The notes beneath the pieces were generated by a model. The model did no database searches and was not told the DNA's origin. It saw only the letters and a list, made by a program, of their open reading frames with translations. From assembly GCA_964017065.1 (NCBI GenBank), contig OZ024785.1, forward strand, positions 2,375,142 to 2,439,141: DNA of 64,000 nt, in the 5' to 3' direction. Below, piece by piece: positions 45,488-57,893 of this stretch. The position numbers and the translations under genes were made by a program. The first letter of the stretch is position 1. Every line of letters begins with the position of its first letter. This DNA is from Haliclona indistincta (lineage: Eukaryota > Porifera > Demospongiae > Haplosclerida > Chalinidae).

Positions 45488-46408
45488 ATGGCGGTGTACA
45501 GCAAGTCATCTCTACTATGCCTCATACTGTGGATAACACAGTCAACCCTTTGCTACTCAACACAAGTACTGAACCAAACAGGTAAGCGGGACAAGAGTCT
45601 ATAACTATTGAAATACTTCACTTCTCATACAGGTACACTAAATAATGAAACAATAAATATAGATGCTTCAGCAACAGTATCACTCACATGTCCTGCTATT
45701 TGTGGTAGCATCAAATGGCATATCAATGGACGAGTTGTATCATCAGGATCTCTTGTTGATGGACTGTATGAGGTCCATCAAGTCTCTTCTGTCTGCTCAG
45801 CATCCTTTGATCCTGTGGGATGTCCACAATGTGGATGCAGTAATTGCGACAGCTTGAGATGGCCAACATCACAGACATTCAACTCTACTATCACAATGGC
45901 AGTTAATGAGAGTGTAATAGTGGACTGTGTGTCCGAACAAATTTATACTCACAAGCAATTTTCTGTTCTAAGAAAAAGATTTTTTATGAATTTAACCAAA
46001 AGTGAGTTAACGAACTGATTCTTAAGTTAGTGAGATTAATGCTGTGAATTTGCAGGTTCAACACCAACACCAACACCTACAGCAACCACTATACCTACAC
46101 CAACCACTACAGCAACAAATACTCTGTCTGGATCAGCTCTAACTACTACGGTACCATCCTGCACCTGCAATAGCAACACTGCCCCGGGCATTCTAACAAA
46201 CAAAACAAAAAATCACAGTGAGTAGTAGCAAAAATTACTAATTATGTGCAAAAATACCAATCTTAACATTTCCTTAGGTTTTTCATTCAGAGAAACTCTC
46301 ACAATGGCTCTTGTGTTATCAACAGTACTGCTATGCAGCATTACAATGAATATTGTACTTATTTTTATAGCATGTAAATGTATATGCAGGACTAAACACA
46401 TTCATTAA
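45488..46408 (+). CDS. Gene J2: cysteine-rich Ig-like receptor, short basic tail
   Basis: Four exons: 45488-45581, 45633-46001, 46056-46217, 46278-46408 (756 nt, 251 aa). Signal peptide (MAVYSKSSLLCLILWITQST). One Ig-like domain with LTCPAICGSIKWHINGRVVS, CPQCGCSNC and VIVDCVSE. The stalk is a Thr/Pro repeat (TPTPTPTATTIPTPTT) ending SCTCNSN. The helix is MALVLSTVLLCSITMNIVLI, then a short tail with CKCICRTKHIH. First of three nearly identical tandem copies; TATA box 54 nt upstream. Confidence 0.85.
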
Positions 46409-48935
46409 ATTTTAATCAAGATACTTGTACAAATTATAAATTTTTGCTACAGCTAAGATAATACTGAGTTTTAGCTTATAAAAAGAGGTATTATATAGTA
46501 GTTACAAGGAAATCTTCATAGTACAATAATTTATAACTAAACTATAGAAGTGCTAGAAAACCATATAGAGAAGCAAATCATTGGAAAGAGTTATCAATGC
46601 CTGCAATACTGTTTCTCTACTAGATGTACCTACAACCTGCAATAGTGAGTGATGTAGAAACAAAAAATTTCAGCCAAAATAATGCAGAAAGTCATCAAGT
46701 CAATCTTACACAATCGCCGGCAATGAAGGTGTTAATGCAGGATACCACATAAAAATTATGCATAATTATTACAATAGTAATTTACTCGTTATTAATGATA
46801 ATTATAAGCTAAAGTATTATAATCAAGATAAGCAGAATATATAAGTTATCTATAAATTATTCTGAGAACTCTCTAATAGAAACATATTCGTGTACTGTAA
46901 AGTCAAATAATTTACTCGCTTGCCCTGCTGTTATTCATTATTCATTGTTCTTCAGTCAATGTTATGTATTTAAAAATAGTAATAAAGGGGTAATGCCGGC
47001 ATGCTTCTAAATATTCACGACTCATCCTCTTCTCTGCCTTTTCTTAGTGGTATAGAATGACTTTAATTCTGTCTCCGTTATGTATGTGTGCTTTTGTGTT
47101 TTATTGTGTTTGTGTGTGCTTTTGTGTTTATAATAATATTATTATGCTATAATATCACTTAATCTTGACTATTTATATTTTTCATTTTTATGCCTCGGTG
47201 GGCGGAGCCACGAGGCATACAGTAGTCGTGTTGTGTGTGTGTGTGTGTGTATCTGTCCGTTGCCGGCATAGCGCATCGCACGCTAAAAACTAAGCGCTGA
47301 TATCAGCAATACAGGTAGAAATCGCTATTTGCTCAGAACTGAATTGATAAATTGTTGGTTCTAAAGCTCCGTTCGTGAGTTATGGCGTGAGATGCTTACC
47401 TCGATGGCTGTTCCCGGCTATCTGGACTCCTCTAAAGACAAAACAGTTTACAGCTGACTGCCTTACAGCTAGTGAGTTCGTTTGTACTACAAAACAGCTT
47501 GGTAGGTCAAGCGAAATTCTCTCGAAGGCCTACAGCTCGAGCTTGAGCTCGCCGGCTTGAGCTACAGTAGTTGCTGATGATCTAGAGTTCTCTGTAGACA
47601 AAACTATCCACAGTTGACTGCCTAGAAACTGATAAGTCACAGGATAGCAGCGTAGGACGCTATCTCGCTCGTGTATGTGCTGTGCTGTGCTCGAATTGAA
47701 CTTTATAGACACGCCCAGTTGAATTAGTGGTCAGCACTGATTGGCTTCTGATTGCATAACTATTATACTGCATTGTGATTTGTGATTGCTGTACAGAAAG
47801 GTACAACAGCTGCAGTACTAGTTTAACTTTACTGTGTATGTGAAATTGTGGCATTCCACCGAGGCATCTGCACCTTTGGTGCCTAGTTCTATCAGGTATA
47901 ATCATTATCACTTACCTATTTATATTCATTTCTTTATCAGGTATAATCTTCTATCTATGTTGTGTTCTGTTTTCTGTTGAGAATAATAATAACATACAAT
48001 CTCTAGTCACATAAACTGTCACATTCAATTCATGCTATGGCTACCAATGAGCATGCATGCAAGCCAGGAATTCACTAGCTGTGATGCTAAGTTGCCCCTT
48101 TACAGCAAAAATGGAGGCTGAATGATGGTACTATCGGAAGAGGGAACCACAGGAATGATGGATAACTATATAAATGTACAACACACTTCCTAGAAAAAGG
48201 TGGGGGGATGACACATAGCATGTTATGAAGAATGCGGCATGCAGGTGAACACTTTACTAGTTCCAAAATATATAGCATGCACCTGGTCAAATTTGCAAAA
48301 AGATTTCAGGTCTAGAATGATAAAAAATGTACTTCCTAGAATAGAATGGTGGGATGGTGCCAAAGCGATGTGCATACACCAAAATACAAGTGGCAAGTAT
48401 GAGCCAGGCTGCAAATCTCTGAGAGTATGAACACTAATTGGCTGGGCTGGAACTCAATGGGTACATGGGCCCCTCCCTACCTACCAGGTCGGAATAAGGT
48501 ACAATTTTATTCAGTTCCAAAGTTAAGAGTGAACATGTATGCAAGTGTATCCCTTGCACACTGTATCTTTCATTTTTTAGAAGTTTGCCACTTATTGTAC
48601 AGGTCACGTTGTTAATGAAACTGTGGTACGACCTGATTAATTCTTGTTCCCCTTGCTTTGGCTGTAGTAATTATAATATACTCTGGTTCAGATATAGCAA
48701 TCTACTGCTATTATCTTGACATGTAATGCATTCGGAAATTACTAACTATTATAACACATGTTTGCAGTCATGCGAAAAAAATGTAGAGAATTTGACATTC
48801 ATATGTATTTTTCATACACACGGTCATGCATGAAATGCTTTGAATGTTTCCTGGTAAGCCAGCATGGGCTGGGTATATATAATGACGCTCCTGACTTAAA
48901 TCACAACATTCAGTGATAGGCAAATCAAAAGCAGC
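46409..48935. other. J2-J3 intergenic region, duplicated in J3-J4
   Basis: Nearly the same as 49815-51618 except for an extra element at 47187-47890. It includes a TGTGTGCTTTTGTGTTTATA motif, a block with GGTGGGGGGATGACACATAG, and the J3 TATA box. Recurring small ORFs (for example MTRCMLYILELVKCSPACRI on the minus strand in both copies) reflect the duplication; I do not call them genes. Confidence 0.6.
47187..47890. mobile_element. TIR element in the J2-J3 spacer, absent from J3-J4
   Basis: Starts near ATGCCTCGGTGGGCGGAG (47190) and carries CCACCGAGGCAT near its right end (47856-47867), an inverted pair of 12 bp. The J3-J4 spacer runs straight from TATTTTTCATTTC to TCTATCAGGTATAATC, which gives the empty site. 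A (GT)n tract lies at about 47232-47250. No transposase. Confidence 0.75.
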
Positions 48936-49814
48936 ATGGCAGTGTACAGCAAGTCATCTCTACTATGCCTCATACTGTGGATAACACAGTCAACCCTTTG
49001 CTACTCAACACAAGTACTGAACCAAACAGGTAAGTGGGACAAGAGTCTATAACTATCGAAATACTTCACTTCTCATACAGGTACATTAAATAATGAAACA
49101 ATAAATATAGATGCTTCAGCAACAGTATCACTCACATGTCCTGCTATTTGTGGTAGCATCAAATGGCATATCAATGGACGAGTTGTATCATCAGGATCTC
49201 TTGTTGATGGTCTGTATGAGGTTCATCGAGTCTCTTCTGTCTGCTCAGCATCCTCTTATGTGACATGTCCACATTGTGGATGCAGCAATTGCAACAGCTT
49301 GATGTGGCCAACATCACAGACATTCAACTCTACTATCACAATGGCAGTTAATGAGAGTGTGATAGTGGACTGTGTGTCCGAACAAATTTATCCTCACAAG
49401 CAATTTTCTGTTCTAAGAAAAAGATTTTTTATGAACATAACCAAAAGTGAGTTAACGAACTGATTCTTAGTGTGATTAATTTTGTGAATTTGCAGGTTCA
49501 ACACCTACACCAACACCTACAGCAACAAATACTTTGCCTGGATCAGCTCGAAATACTACGGTACCATCCTGCACCAATAGCAACCAATCAACTAATGCCC
49601 CGTGCATAGAAAAAAATCACGGTGAGTAGTAGCAAAATTACTTAACAATACGTGCAAAAATACCAATATTAACACTTCCTTAGGTATTTCATTCGGAGAA
49701 ACTCTCACAATGGCTCTTGTGTTATCAACAGCACTGCTATGCAGCATTATAATCAATATTGTACTTATTTTTATAGCATGTAAATGTATATGCAGGACTA
49801 AACACATTCATTAA
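48936..49814 (+). CDS. Gene J3: cysteine-rich Ig-like receptor, short basic tail
   Basis: Four exons: 48936-49029, 49081-49446, 49496-49621, 49684-49814 (717 nt, 238 aa). Signal exon as J2. The domain differs from J2 mainly in the cysteine loop, which reads SSYVTCPHCGCSNC in place of SFDPVGCPQCGCSNC. The stalk is shorter (TPTPTPTATNTLPG) and lacks the CTC pair. The helix is MALVLSTALLCSIIINIVLI with tail CKCICRTKHIH. Product of recent tandem duplication. Confidence 0.85.
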
Positions 49815-51618
49815 ATTTTAATCAAGATACGTGTACATATTATAAATTTTTGCTACTGCTAAGATTATAATAATGAGTTTTGGCTTATAAAAAAGAGGTA
49901 TAGTAGTTACAAGGAAATCTTCGTAATACTGTACATGAAATTTATAACTAAACTATATAAGTGCTAGTAAATCATATAGAGAAGCAAATCATTGGCAAGA
50001 GTTATCAATGCTTGCAATACTGTTTTCTCTACAGTACTAGATGTACCTACAACCTGCACATGTGAGTGACGTAGAAACAGAAAATTTCAGTCAAAATAAT
50101 ACAGAAAGTCATCAAGTCAATCTTACACAATCGCCGGCAATGATGGGGTTAATGCAGGATACCACATAATAATTATGCTATATAATAGTAATTTACTCGT
50201 TATTAATGAAAATTATAAGCTAAAGTATTATAATCAAGTTAAGCAGAATATATATATTCTGAGAACTCTCTAACAGAAACATATCCGTGTACTGTAAAGT
50301 CAAATAATATTACTCGCTTGCCCTGCTGTTATTCATTATTCATTGTTCTTCAGTCAGTGTTACGTATTTAAAGTAGTAATAAAGGGGTAATGCCGGCATG
50401 CTTCTAAATATTCACGACTCATCCTCTTCTCTGCCTTTTCTCAGTGGTATAGAATGACTTTAATTCTGTCTCCGTTATGTATGTGTGCTTTTGTGTTTTA
50501 TTGTGTTTGTGTGTGCTTTTGTGTTTATAATAATATTATTATGCTATAATATCACTTAATCTTGACTATTTATATTTTTCATTTCTCTATCAGGTATAAT
50601 CATTATCACTTACCTATTTATATTCATTTCTTTATCAGGTATAATCATCTATCTATGTTGTGTTATGTTTTCTGTTGATAATAATAATAATAAACTCTAG
50701 TTACATAAACTGTCACATTCAATTCATGCACTGGCTACCAATGAGCATGCATGCAAGCCGGAATGCACTAGCTATGATGTTAAGTTGCCCCTTTACAGAA
50801 AAATGGAGGCTGAATGATGGTACTATCGGAAGAGGGAACCACAGGAATGATGGATAACTATATAGATGTACAACACACTTCCTAGAAAAAGGTGGGGGGA
50901 TGACACATAGCATGTTATGAAGAATGCGGCATGCAGGTGAACACTTTACTAGTTCCAAAATATATAGCATGCACCTGGTCAAATTTGCAAAAAGATTTCA
51001 GGTCAAGAATGATAAAAATGTACTTCCTAGAATAGAATGGTGGGATGGTGCCAAAGCAATGTGCATACACCAAAATACAAGAGGCAATTATGAGCCAGGC
51101 TGCAAATCTCTGAGAGTATGAACACTAATTGGCTGGGCTGGAACTCAATGGGTACATGGGGCCCTCCCTACCTGGTCGGAATAAGGTACAATTTGGTTCA
51201 GTTCCAAAGTTAAGTGTGAACGTGTATGCAAGTGTATCCCTTGCACACTGTATCTTTCATTTTTTAGAAGTTTTCCATTATTGTATAGGTCACGTTAAGG
51301 AAACTGTGGTACGGCCCGATTAATTCTTGTTCCATTTGCTTTGGCTGCAGTAGTAATTATAATGTATTCTGGTTCAGATATAGCAATCTATTGCTATATC
51401 TATATGTTGATATGTATTCAGAAATTAATTATAACATAACCTGTTCCCAGTCATGTGAGAAACAATGTAGAGTATTTGACAGTCATGTTTATTTTTTATG
51501 CACACGGTCATGCATGAAATGCTTTGAATGTTTCTTGGTAACCCAGCATGGGCTAGCTATATAAATGATGCTCCTGACTTAAATCACAACATTCAGTGAT
51601 AGGCAAATCAAAAGCAGC
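49815..51618. other. J3-J4 intergenic region
   Basis: Copy of the J2-J3 spacer without its TIR element. It ends with the J4 promoter block (TATATAAA 51558-51565). The ORFs found here match those in the other spacer and are not supported as genes. Confidence 0.6.
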
Positions 51619-52555
51619 ATGGCAGTGTACAGCAAGTCATCTCTACTATGCCTCATATTGTGGATAACACAGTCAACCCTTTGCTACTCAATACAAGTAC
51701 TGAATCAAACAGGTAAGTGGGACAAGAGTCTATACAACTATTGAAATACTTCACTTCTCATACAGGTACACTAAATAATGAAACAATAAATATTGATGCT
51801 TCAGCAACAGTATCACTCACATGTCCTGCTATTTGTGGTAGCATCAAATGGCATATCAATGGACGAGTTGTATCATCAGGATCTCTTGTTGATGGACTGT
51901 ATGAGGTTCATCAAGTCTCTTCTGTCTGCTCAGCATCCTCTTATGTGACATGTCCACATTGTGGATGCAGCAACTGTGACAGCTTGAGGTGGCCAACATC
52001 ACAGACATTCAACTCTACTATCACAATGGCAGTTAATGAGAGTGTAATAGTGGACTGTGTGTCCGAACAAATTTATTCTCACAAGCAATTTTCTGTTCTA
52101 AGAAAAAGATTTATTATGAACGTAATCAAAAGTGAGTTAGCAAACTGATGCTTAGTGAGATTAATTTTGTGAATTTGTAGGTTCAACACCAACACCAACT
52201 ATACCGACAGATACTTCGCCTGTAGAGGAGGGATCAGCACTAAATGCTACGGTAACATTATCAGAACCCATTTCACCATCCTGCACCTGCAATAGCAACC
52301 AATTAACTACTGCCCCGGGTACTCTAGCAAATTACAGTGAGTAGTAAACAATGTAGTGAAATATTGCTCAAAAATTCCGCCAATTATCCGCCCAAATATA
52401 CCAATTTACTACACTTCCTTAATTTTTCTGTAGGTATTTCATTCGGAGAAATTCTCCCAATGGCTCTTGTGTTATCAACAGCACTGCTATGCAGCATTAT
52501 CATAAATATTGTACTTATTATCATATGTGTTCGCAGAACTAAGCACAATAATTGA
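51619..52555 (+). CDS. Gene J4: cysteine-rich Ig-like receptor, short basic tail
   Basis: Four exons: 51619-51712, 51766-52131, 52181-52336, 52434-52555 (738 nt, 245 aa). Signal peptide and domain as J2/J3, with the SSYVTCPHCGCSNC loop of J3. The stalk is different and more acidic (TIPTDTSPVEEGSALNATV) before SCTCNSN. The helix is MALVLSTALLCSIIINIVLI and the tail ICVRRTKHNN has lost the CKCIC string. Last gene of the plus-strand array. Confidence 0.85.
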
Positions 52556-53675
52556 GTTATTACAAAACACTATAAAAATTAATTAATTTTAATTTCCTCG
52601 GTTGTGAACTGGTGCGTTAATTAGAACAAATTTCAACATCTGCCGAAAGCGAGGCCGAAAGTGACAATACAATCATAGATCATCTATGATACAATGTATT
52701 CGCGAAGATAGTTGCATAATTTCACCTGCAATATCAGCTTAGAGAACACTGAGGCGCCACTAAACAAGACGCAGAGACAAAGTGAGTCCACGTGAAGCGA
52801 CTAGACGCCACGTGGGTGGGTGGGTGGGCGGGCACTATAGCTAAAAAAAAGTGCGCCAGCTAGCTAGCAACTGCATTGTTTTTAGTCCTGGTTGTCATAA
52901 CTGTGTTTATCGCTATACCCAGATGTTGCAGAAAACAAGGACAATCAAACAATCATCGAGCTCACCTGACCTCATGGAGTGTATGCATGCACCACCCAAA
53001 TAACTCGAGCTGCTCTGCCTCCACATTGTGAGTTACAATTAGTGTCAGTTGTCTGGGAATGTCATAACTCCAGATGCCTCAATTATATACATGATGAGTA
53101 AAACACTGGGGGTGGTGAAGGGTATGCATTGAACAAAGGCTTCCTAGATCCATGGTAATATCATGCAGCGCTATTGCTAATTCATGCAGTTGATTAGCAG
53201 CTCTTTGTGTGTAGCAGAGACGTACACATCAGGAGTACAACTATATTCATGTCCATTTTCACAGCTCTATACCAAGATGCTTATTGATCCGTGGTTGCTA
53301 ACATACACTAGTATTGATTCCATGATAACACACTGTACCAATGTGTGTATACAGAATAAGTCGTATGTACTAGAATTTATTATCACATGACATGGGCACA
53401 CTTCACTTATAATAGTGTTTATTATTATCCATCAGGTGTCATGAAATAGTCACTCTGAGTCGCAATGGTCCAAGCTCCACCTACCGGCTCCTCCCCTCAT
53501 GACGATGTGAGTGTTACGACAATAACATGCAGTTACTCTTCACTATAATCTTGTGGTATTAATAGTATAGTATAATGATGTCATGTTACTATTATTAGTA
53601 GAAGCAAACATTGTTGACTAAAGCAGAATACAAGGCATATGGTAATATGTTAAATGCAGTCCATGCTTGAGCAAT
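52556..53675. other. J4-E intergenic region
   Basis: Includes a GTGGGTGGGTGGGTGGGCGG G-rich string at about 52812-52831. 53400-53660 is a block (GTCGCAATGGTCCAAGCTCC) that recurs downstream of F (58260-58470) and, less complete, of G (61360-61560). It is the common 3' flank of E, F and G. No gene is seen. Confidence 0.5.
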
Positions 53676-56600
53676 TTAAGTTTTGATTTCGTAATCGTCT
53701 TTCTCATCAAGTTGCACTGGTGGTGCTATAAGATAGTAACACATACATTATGATCAGTAGTGTCTCTAAGCTAGTCCGTATCATTCATATGTTGCTTTGA
53801 GCTGTGTCTATGAAAGACAGCTGCCATGATAGATATAGTGACAATGATGATGATGAGTATTATTATAGACAGTATAACAGGGATTCCAATAGTGATCCAG
53901 TTACTGACAGTAGACTCCACTTGATCTGTACAGCATTAGTGATAATAGTAGTGTATTAGGTAGGACTGACTCACTAGTAGGTGTGGGTGTGGTTATTATA
54001 GTGTTAGTGGGTGTGGTCACAGCTTGACTTGTGGTAGTAGCTGGCGCCATTGATGCTGTAATATTGCAATATACATGTGTCGACATGTGCTGTATCTAAC
54101 TCACTGTACATAGTGTTAATGGTGATTGTCTGACTGGCTTGATTCTCTACTACTAGTGATACATTGTAGGTTGAGTTACAGGATAGTGGACTAGTGACAT
54201 TATTACTAGACACATCAAACATCAGTTGATTGGTTGGTCCATATACAATAGTCCCTCCATCCAACACATCTGTCAGCACAAGTGTGACAGCAAGTACCTC
54301 GTATGGACACACTTCTGGTACCTGGACAATATGTCAATTCGACAATAATCATATAAGAGCCAGCAACATACTTGAATGGCTGTATGAAGTACGTTTGTGT
54401 TCCTATCACAAACTATGGTGACATTGCTTTGCTTCCTTGCAGTAGCGTCTAATCCTATTATGAGAACAACAAATGAATATAGTTATATAATACTAGTTAG
54501 TACTGCACCTTTAGGGAATCCACTAGTAGTGTTTGTACTGGGTCCAGTGCTACCCACATTAGTCTCAGCCTCCACTGTGAACACCAGCTCATCACACTGA
54601 CCTCCTCCTCCTCTCAGCACTAACTGCTCATCACATGTTGTCCACTGAGTGATCTGGTTTGATGTGAGGTTGAGCATGGTCACAGTGTAGTTGATGACAG
54701 GGAATTGCCATGGAGCAGTCCAGGTGAGAGTGAGGGCAGTCAGGTTAGTCACTGTCACTGAGGGAGCTACAGGAGGGCCTGGTGGACCTAGAATATGCAT
54801 GCATAAACTATGAACAAATTTGTTTTCAAGTGGTTGTTATCATACCTTCAACAGCAATAATCCTTACTGTTATCATAATGACAGTTCCAGCAAAGCATCG
54901 TACTACCGTTCCATTATTCTCAATACTAGCTAGTACAGATATATTACCGACTGCTGTTATATTATTATTATCAATGTTCCATATTATTCCTCTGTTACGC
55001 AACACATTGTCAAACTGTGCATTGGTTCCAATAACGTGACCATCCACAATAAATCTAACAGATGGATCAGCATTGTTGCCATTATTACCATCATCAATGC
55101 ATGTGAGTGTGAAATTTGTTCCTAGTCTCAAAACACGATCTATTGTTGGATTAAAAGCTGCAGCAAACAAGAGATTGTTAGCTTAGTGCAAGTATGACTG
55201 TGGTACCATAGGCCACACTCACGAGCTTAGTGCAAGTATGACTGTGGTACCATAGGCCACACTCACGAGCTTAGTGCAAGTATGACTGTGGTACCATAGG
55301 CCGCACTCACGAGCTTAGTGCAAGTATGACTGTAGTACCATAGGCCACACTCACGAGCTTAGTGCAAGTATGACTGTGGTACCATAGACCGCACTCACGA
55401 GCTTAGTGCAAGTATGACTGTAGTACCATCGGCCGCACTCACGAGCTTAGTGCAAGTATGACTGTGGTACCATAGGCCGCACTCACGAGCTTAGTGCAAG
55501 TATGACTGTGGTACCATAGACCGCACTCACGAGCTTAGTGCAAGTATGACTGTGGTACCATAGACCGCACTCACGAGCTTAGTGCAAGTATGACTGTGGT
55601 ACCATAGACCGCACTCACTAGCTTAGTGCAAGTATGACTGTGGTACCATAGGCCGCACTCACGAGCTTAGTGCAAGTATGACTGTAGTACCATAGACCGC
55701 ACTCACGAGCTTAGTGCAAGTATGACTGTGGTACCATAGACCGCACTCACTAGCTTAGTGCAAGTATGACTGTGGTACCATAGACCGCACTCACTAGCTT
55801 AGTGCAAGTATGACTGTGGTACCATAGACCGCACTCACGAGCTTAGTGCAAGTATGACTGTGGTACCATAGGCCACACTCACGAGCTTAGTGCAAGTATG
55901 ACTGTGGTACCATAGACCGCACTCACGAGCTTAGTGCAAGTATGACTGTGGTACCATAGACCGCACTCACGAGCTTAGTGCAAGTATGACTGTGGTACCA
56001 TAGGCCACACTCACGAGTTTAGTGCAAGTATGACTGTGGTACCATAGACCGCACTCACGAGCTTAGTGCAAGTATGACTGTGGTACCATAGACCGCACTC
56101 ACGAGCTTAGTGCAAGTATGACTGTGGTACCATAGGCCACACTCACTAGCTTAGTGCAAGTATGACTGTGGTACCATAGACCGCACTCACGAGCTTAGTG
56201 CAAGTATGACTGTGGTACCATAGACCGCACTCACTAGCTTAGTGCAAGTATGACTGTGGTACCATAGGCCGCACTCACGAGCTTAGTGCAAGTATGACTG
56301 TGGTACCATAGGCCGCACTCACGAGCTTAGTGCAAGTATAACTATGGTACCATAGGCCGCACTCACGAGCTTAGTGCAAGTATGACTGTGGTACCATAGG
56401 CCGCACTCACTAGCTTAGTGCAAGTATGACTGTGGTACCATAGGCCGCACTCACGAGCTTAGTGCAAGTATGACTGTAGTACCATAGGCCACACTCACGA
56501 GCTTAGTGCAAGTATGACTGTAGTACCATAGGCCACACTCACGAGCTTAGTGAAAGTATGACTGTGGTACCATAGACCGCACTCACGAGCTTAGTGCAAG

Positions 56601-57117
56601 TATGACTGCACATGTGGTACCATATGCAGCAGCTTACTCCTCTCATTTCCAGCTACACTGTTTGACACTAACACATTGTGCTATTAATGGTGTTCATCCA
56701 TAGCTAGCACGTTTTTGGTGGTAGGACTACAGTTAGCCATAGGCAATCACTACAGCAGTCCTACAAATCGGTCTTAATCTGGCAATTGTGAATAGTAGTT
56801 TTAAGACTAAGAAAACGTAATAGGTTTTGCCTTCAAAACCACTACCCATACACTGCACATATCTCAACAAGGGCAATGTGGTTTACACAAGGCAGCATCT
56901 CTGGCTTTATTTTTGGAAATTTAACAAGGTAAACTTCAGCCGGTCCTAAATTAAATGCATACAAATCTTAATCAGGGCCTAGACTAACAGAGGTTGTTTG
57001 ATGTGTTTGATTTAGTGCTGTGATGGATGAATCTCATTAAGTGGCCAACTGTGTAACAGTGCAGGAATTTAATTTTGTGCTTTTGTGAAGGAAATGAGTT
57101 TGTACTGCAAAGTTTAA

Positions 57118-57167
<50 letters not shown>

Positions 57168-57893
57168 TGTCACTGCAAAAATCAAATTATGGTTCTCACA
57201 AATATCAGGCCATACGGTAGCACCACTCTACTTGTATAGACCATTTTAGTCGCTAATAGGCGTGAACGGTATTGTGCTGCAGGTCAAACACTTTGCTGGC
57301 TGTTCGAGAGATCAAAACACGCGTTTTTAAGCTCTAATAACTCATACGAGCAATATATTTTCGTTTGTGTACGCTAAGTACCTAGCTAAGCAGCAAAATA
57401 CGAAGCCTTGTGTTTTGCCTGCACCAAAATACCGTCAATATGGCGGCGTCGACCCGGTCATGTCCGGGCGAAGGCGGAAAAACTATTAGCGCCTAAAATG
57501 GTCTATACATTCCTGCATGAGTCAATGGGTGTTGACCTCCCTTAAATTTCTGATTTTTACAAATGGAGCAACTCAAAAACATTTATTGTTGCTCATCAAA
57601 CAGTTGATCATTATAACCAAATTGCTATCATAATGAGTTTTTGATTACAAAAAAATGTTTTGAACAGGGCACAGCATTTGGCCTATTTAATAATATAATA
57701 ACAGTATTGTTTCTTAACTATTGAGTATTGTATAGCTAGCTCTCTTAGGAAAGCTGGCAGAGTGACTGGGGTTACTTACTAACATTCTAGCTAGTATAAA
57801 ATTATAATTGCCGAGTATTGTTAATTATTCTCATCACTCACCACCAGCTGGTCCACTAAGCCACATGACTATCAACAGCAGCACACCGAACAT
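53676..57893 (-). CDS. Gene E: Ig-FN3-FN3 receptor with minisatellite in intron 1
   Basis: Exons downward: 57893-57842, 55157-54846, 54787-54509, 54454-54372, 54321-54105, 54055-53975, 53925-53771 (1179 nt, 392 aa with the stop at 53771). Signal peptide (MFGVLLLIVMWLSGPAG). The Ig-like exon (FTLTCIDDG ... VVRCFAG) is unlike those of F and G. FN3 exons (ALTLTWTAPWQFPVINYTVT; VPEVCPYEVLAVTLVLTD) are nearly the same as theirs. Thr/Pro stalk, helix (IPVILSIIILIIIIVTISIM), then HRHSSKQHMNDTD and stop. A conserved tail exon (53725-53676, PPVQLDEKDDYEIKT) is present, but the matching donor GTAC is changed to ATAC, so E may no longer use it. Intron 1 is 2.7 kb and holds the 44-bp array. Confidence 0.78.
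55179..56608. repeat. 44-bp minisatellite, about 32 copies, in intron 1 of E
   Basis: The unit is GAGCTTAGTGCAAGTATGAC followed by TGTGGTACCATAGGCCGCAC TCAC, with few variants (GGCC/GACC, GCAC/ACAC, GAGC/TAGC, GTGG/GTAG). Units are head to tail with no unique spacers. Read on the transcribed (minus) strand each unit contains GTGAGTG, which resembles a 5' splice site, and GGTACC gives a KpnI site per unit. Confidence 0.95.
57119..57166. repeat. (CA)n microsatellite
   Basis: About 23 CA dinucleotides in a row, in intron 1 of gene E. Confidence 0.95.
57235..57507. mobile_element. MITE-like element, TATAGACCATTTTAG ends
   Basis: TATAGACCATTTTAGTCGCTAA on the left and the matching inverted CTAAAATGGTCTATA on the right, 273 bp apart. 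It lies in intron 1 of E. The TATAGACC start is shared with the element at 33756, so the two may belong to one superfamily. No coding capacity. Confidence 0.75.

Noticed and set aside
48087..50982. Conserved small ORF MTRCMLYILELVKCSPACRI in both J spacers
   Set aside because: It is present twice only because the spacer is duplicated, and the two copies differ at one end. No start context or domain.
55179..56608. CRISPR-like array
   Set aside because: The 44-bp units follow one another without unique spacers and lie in a eukaryotic intron, so it is a minisatellite.
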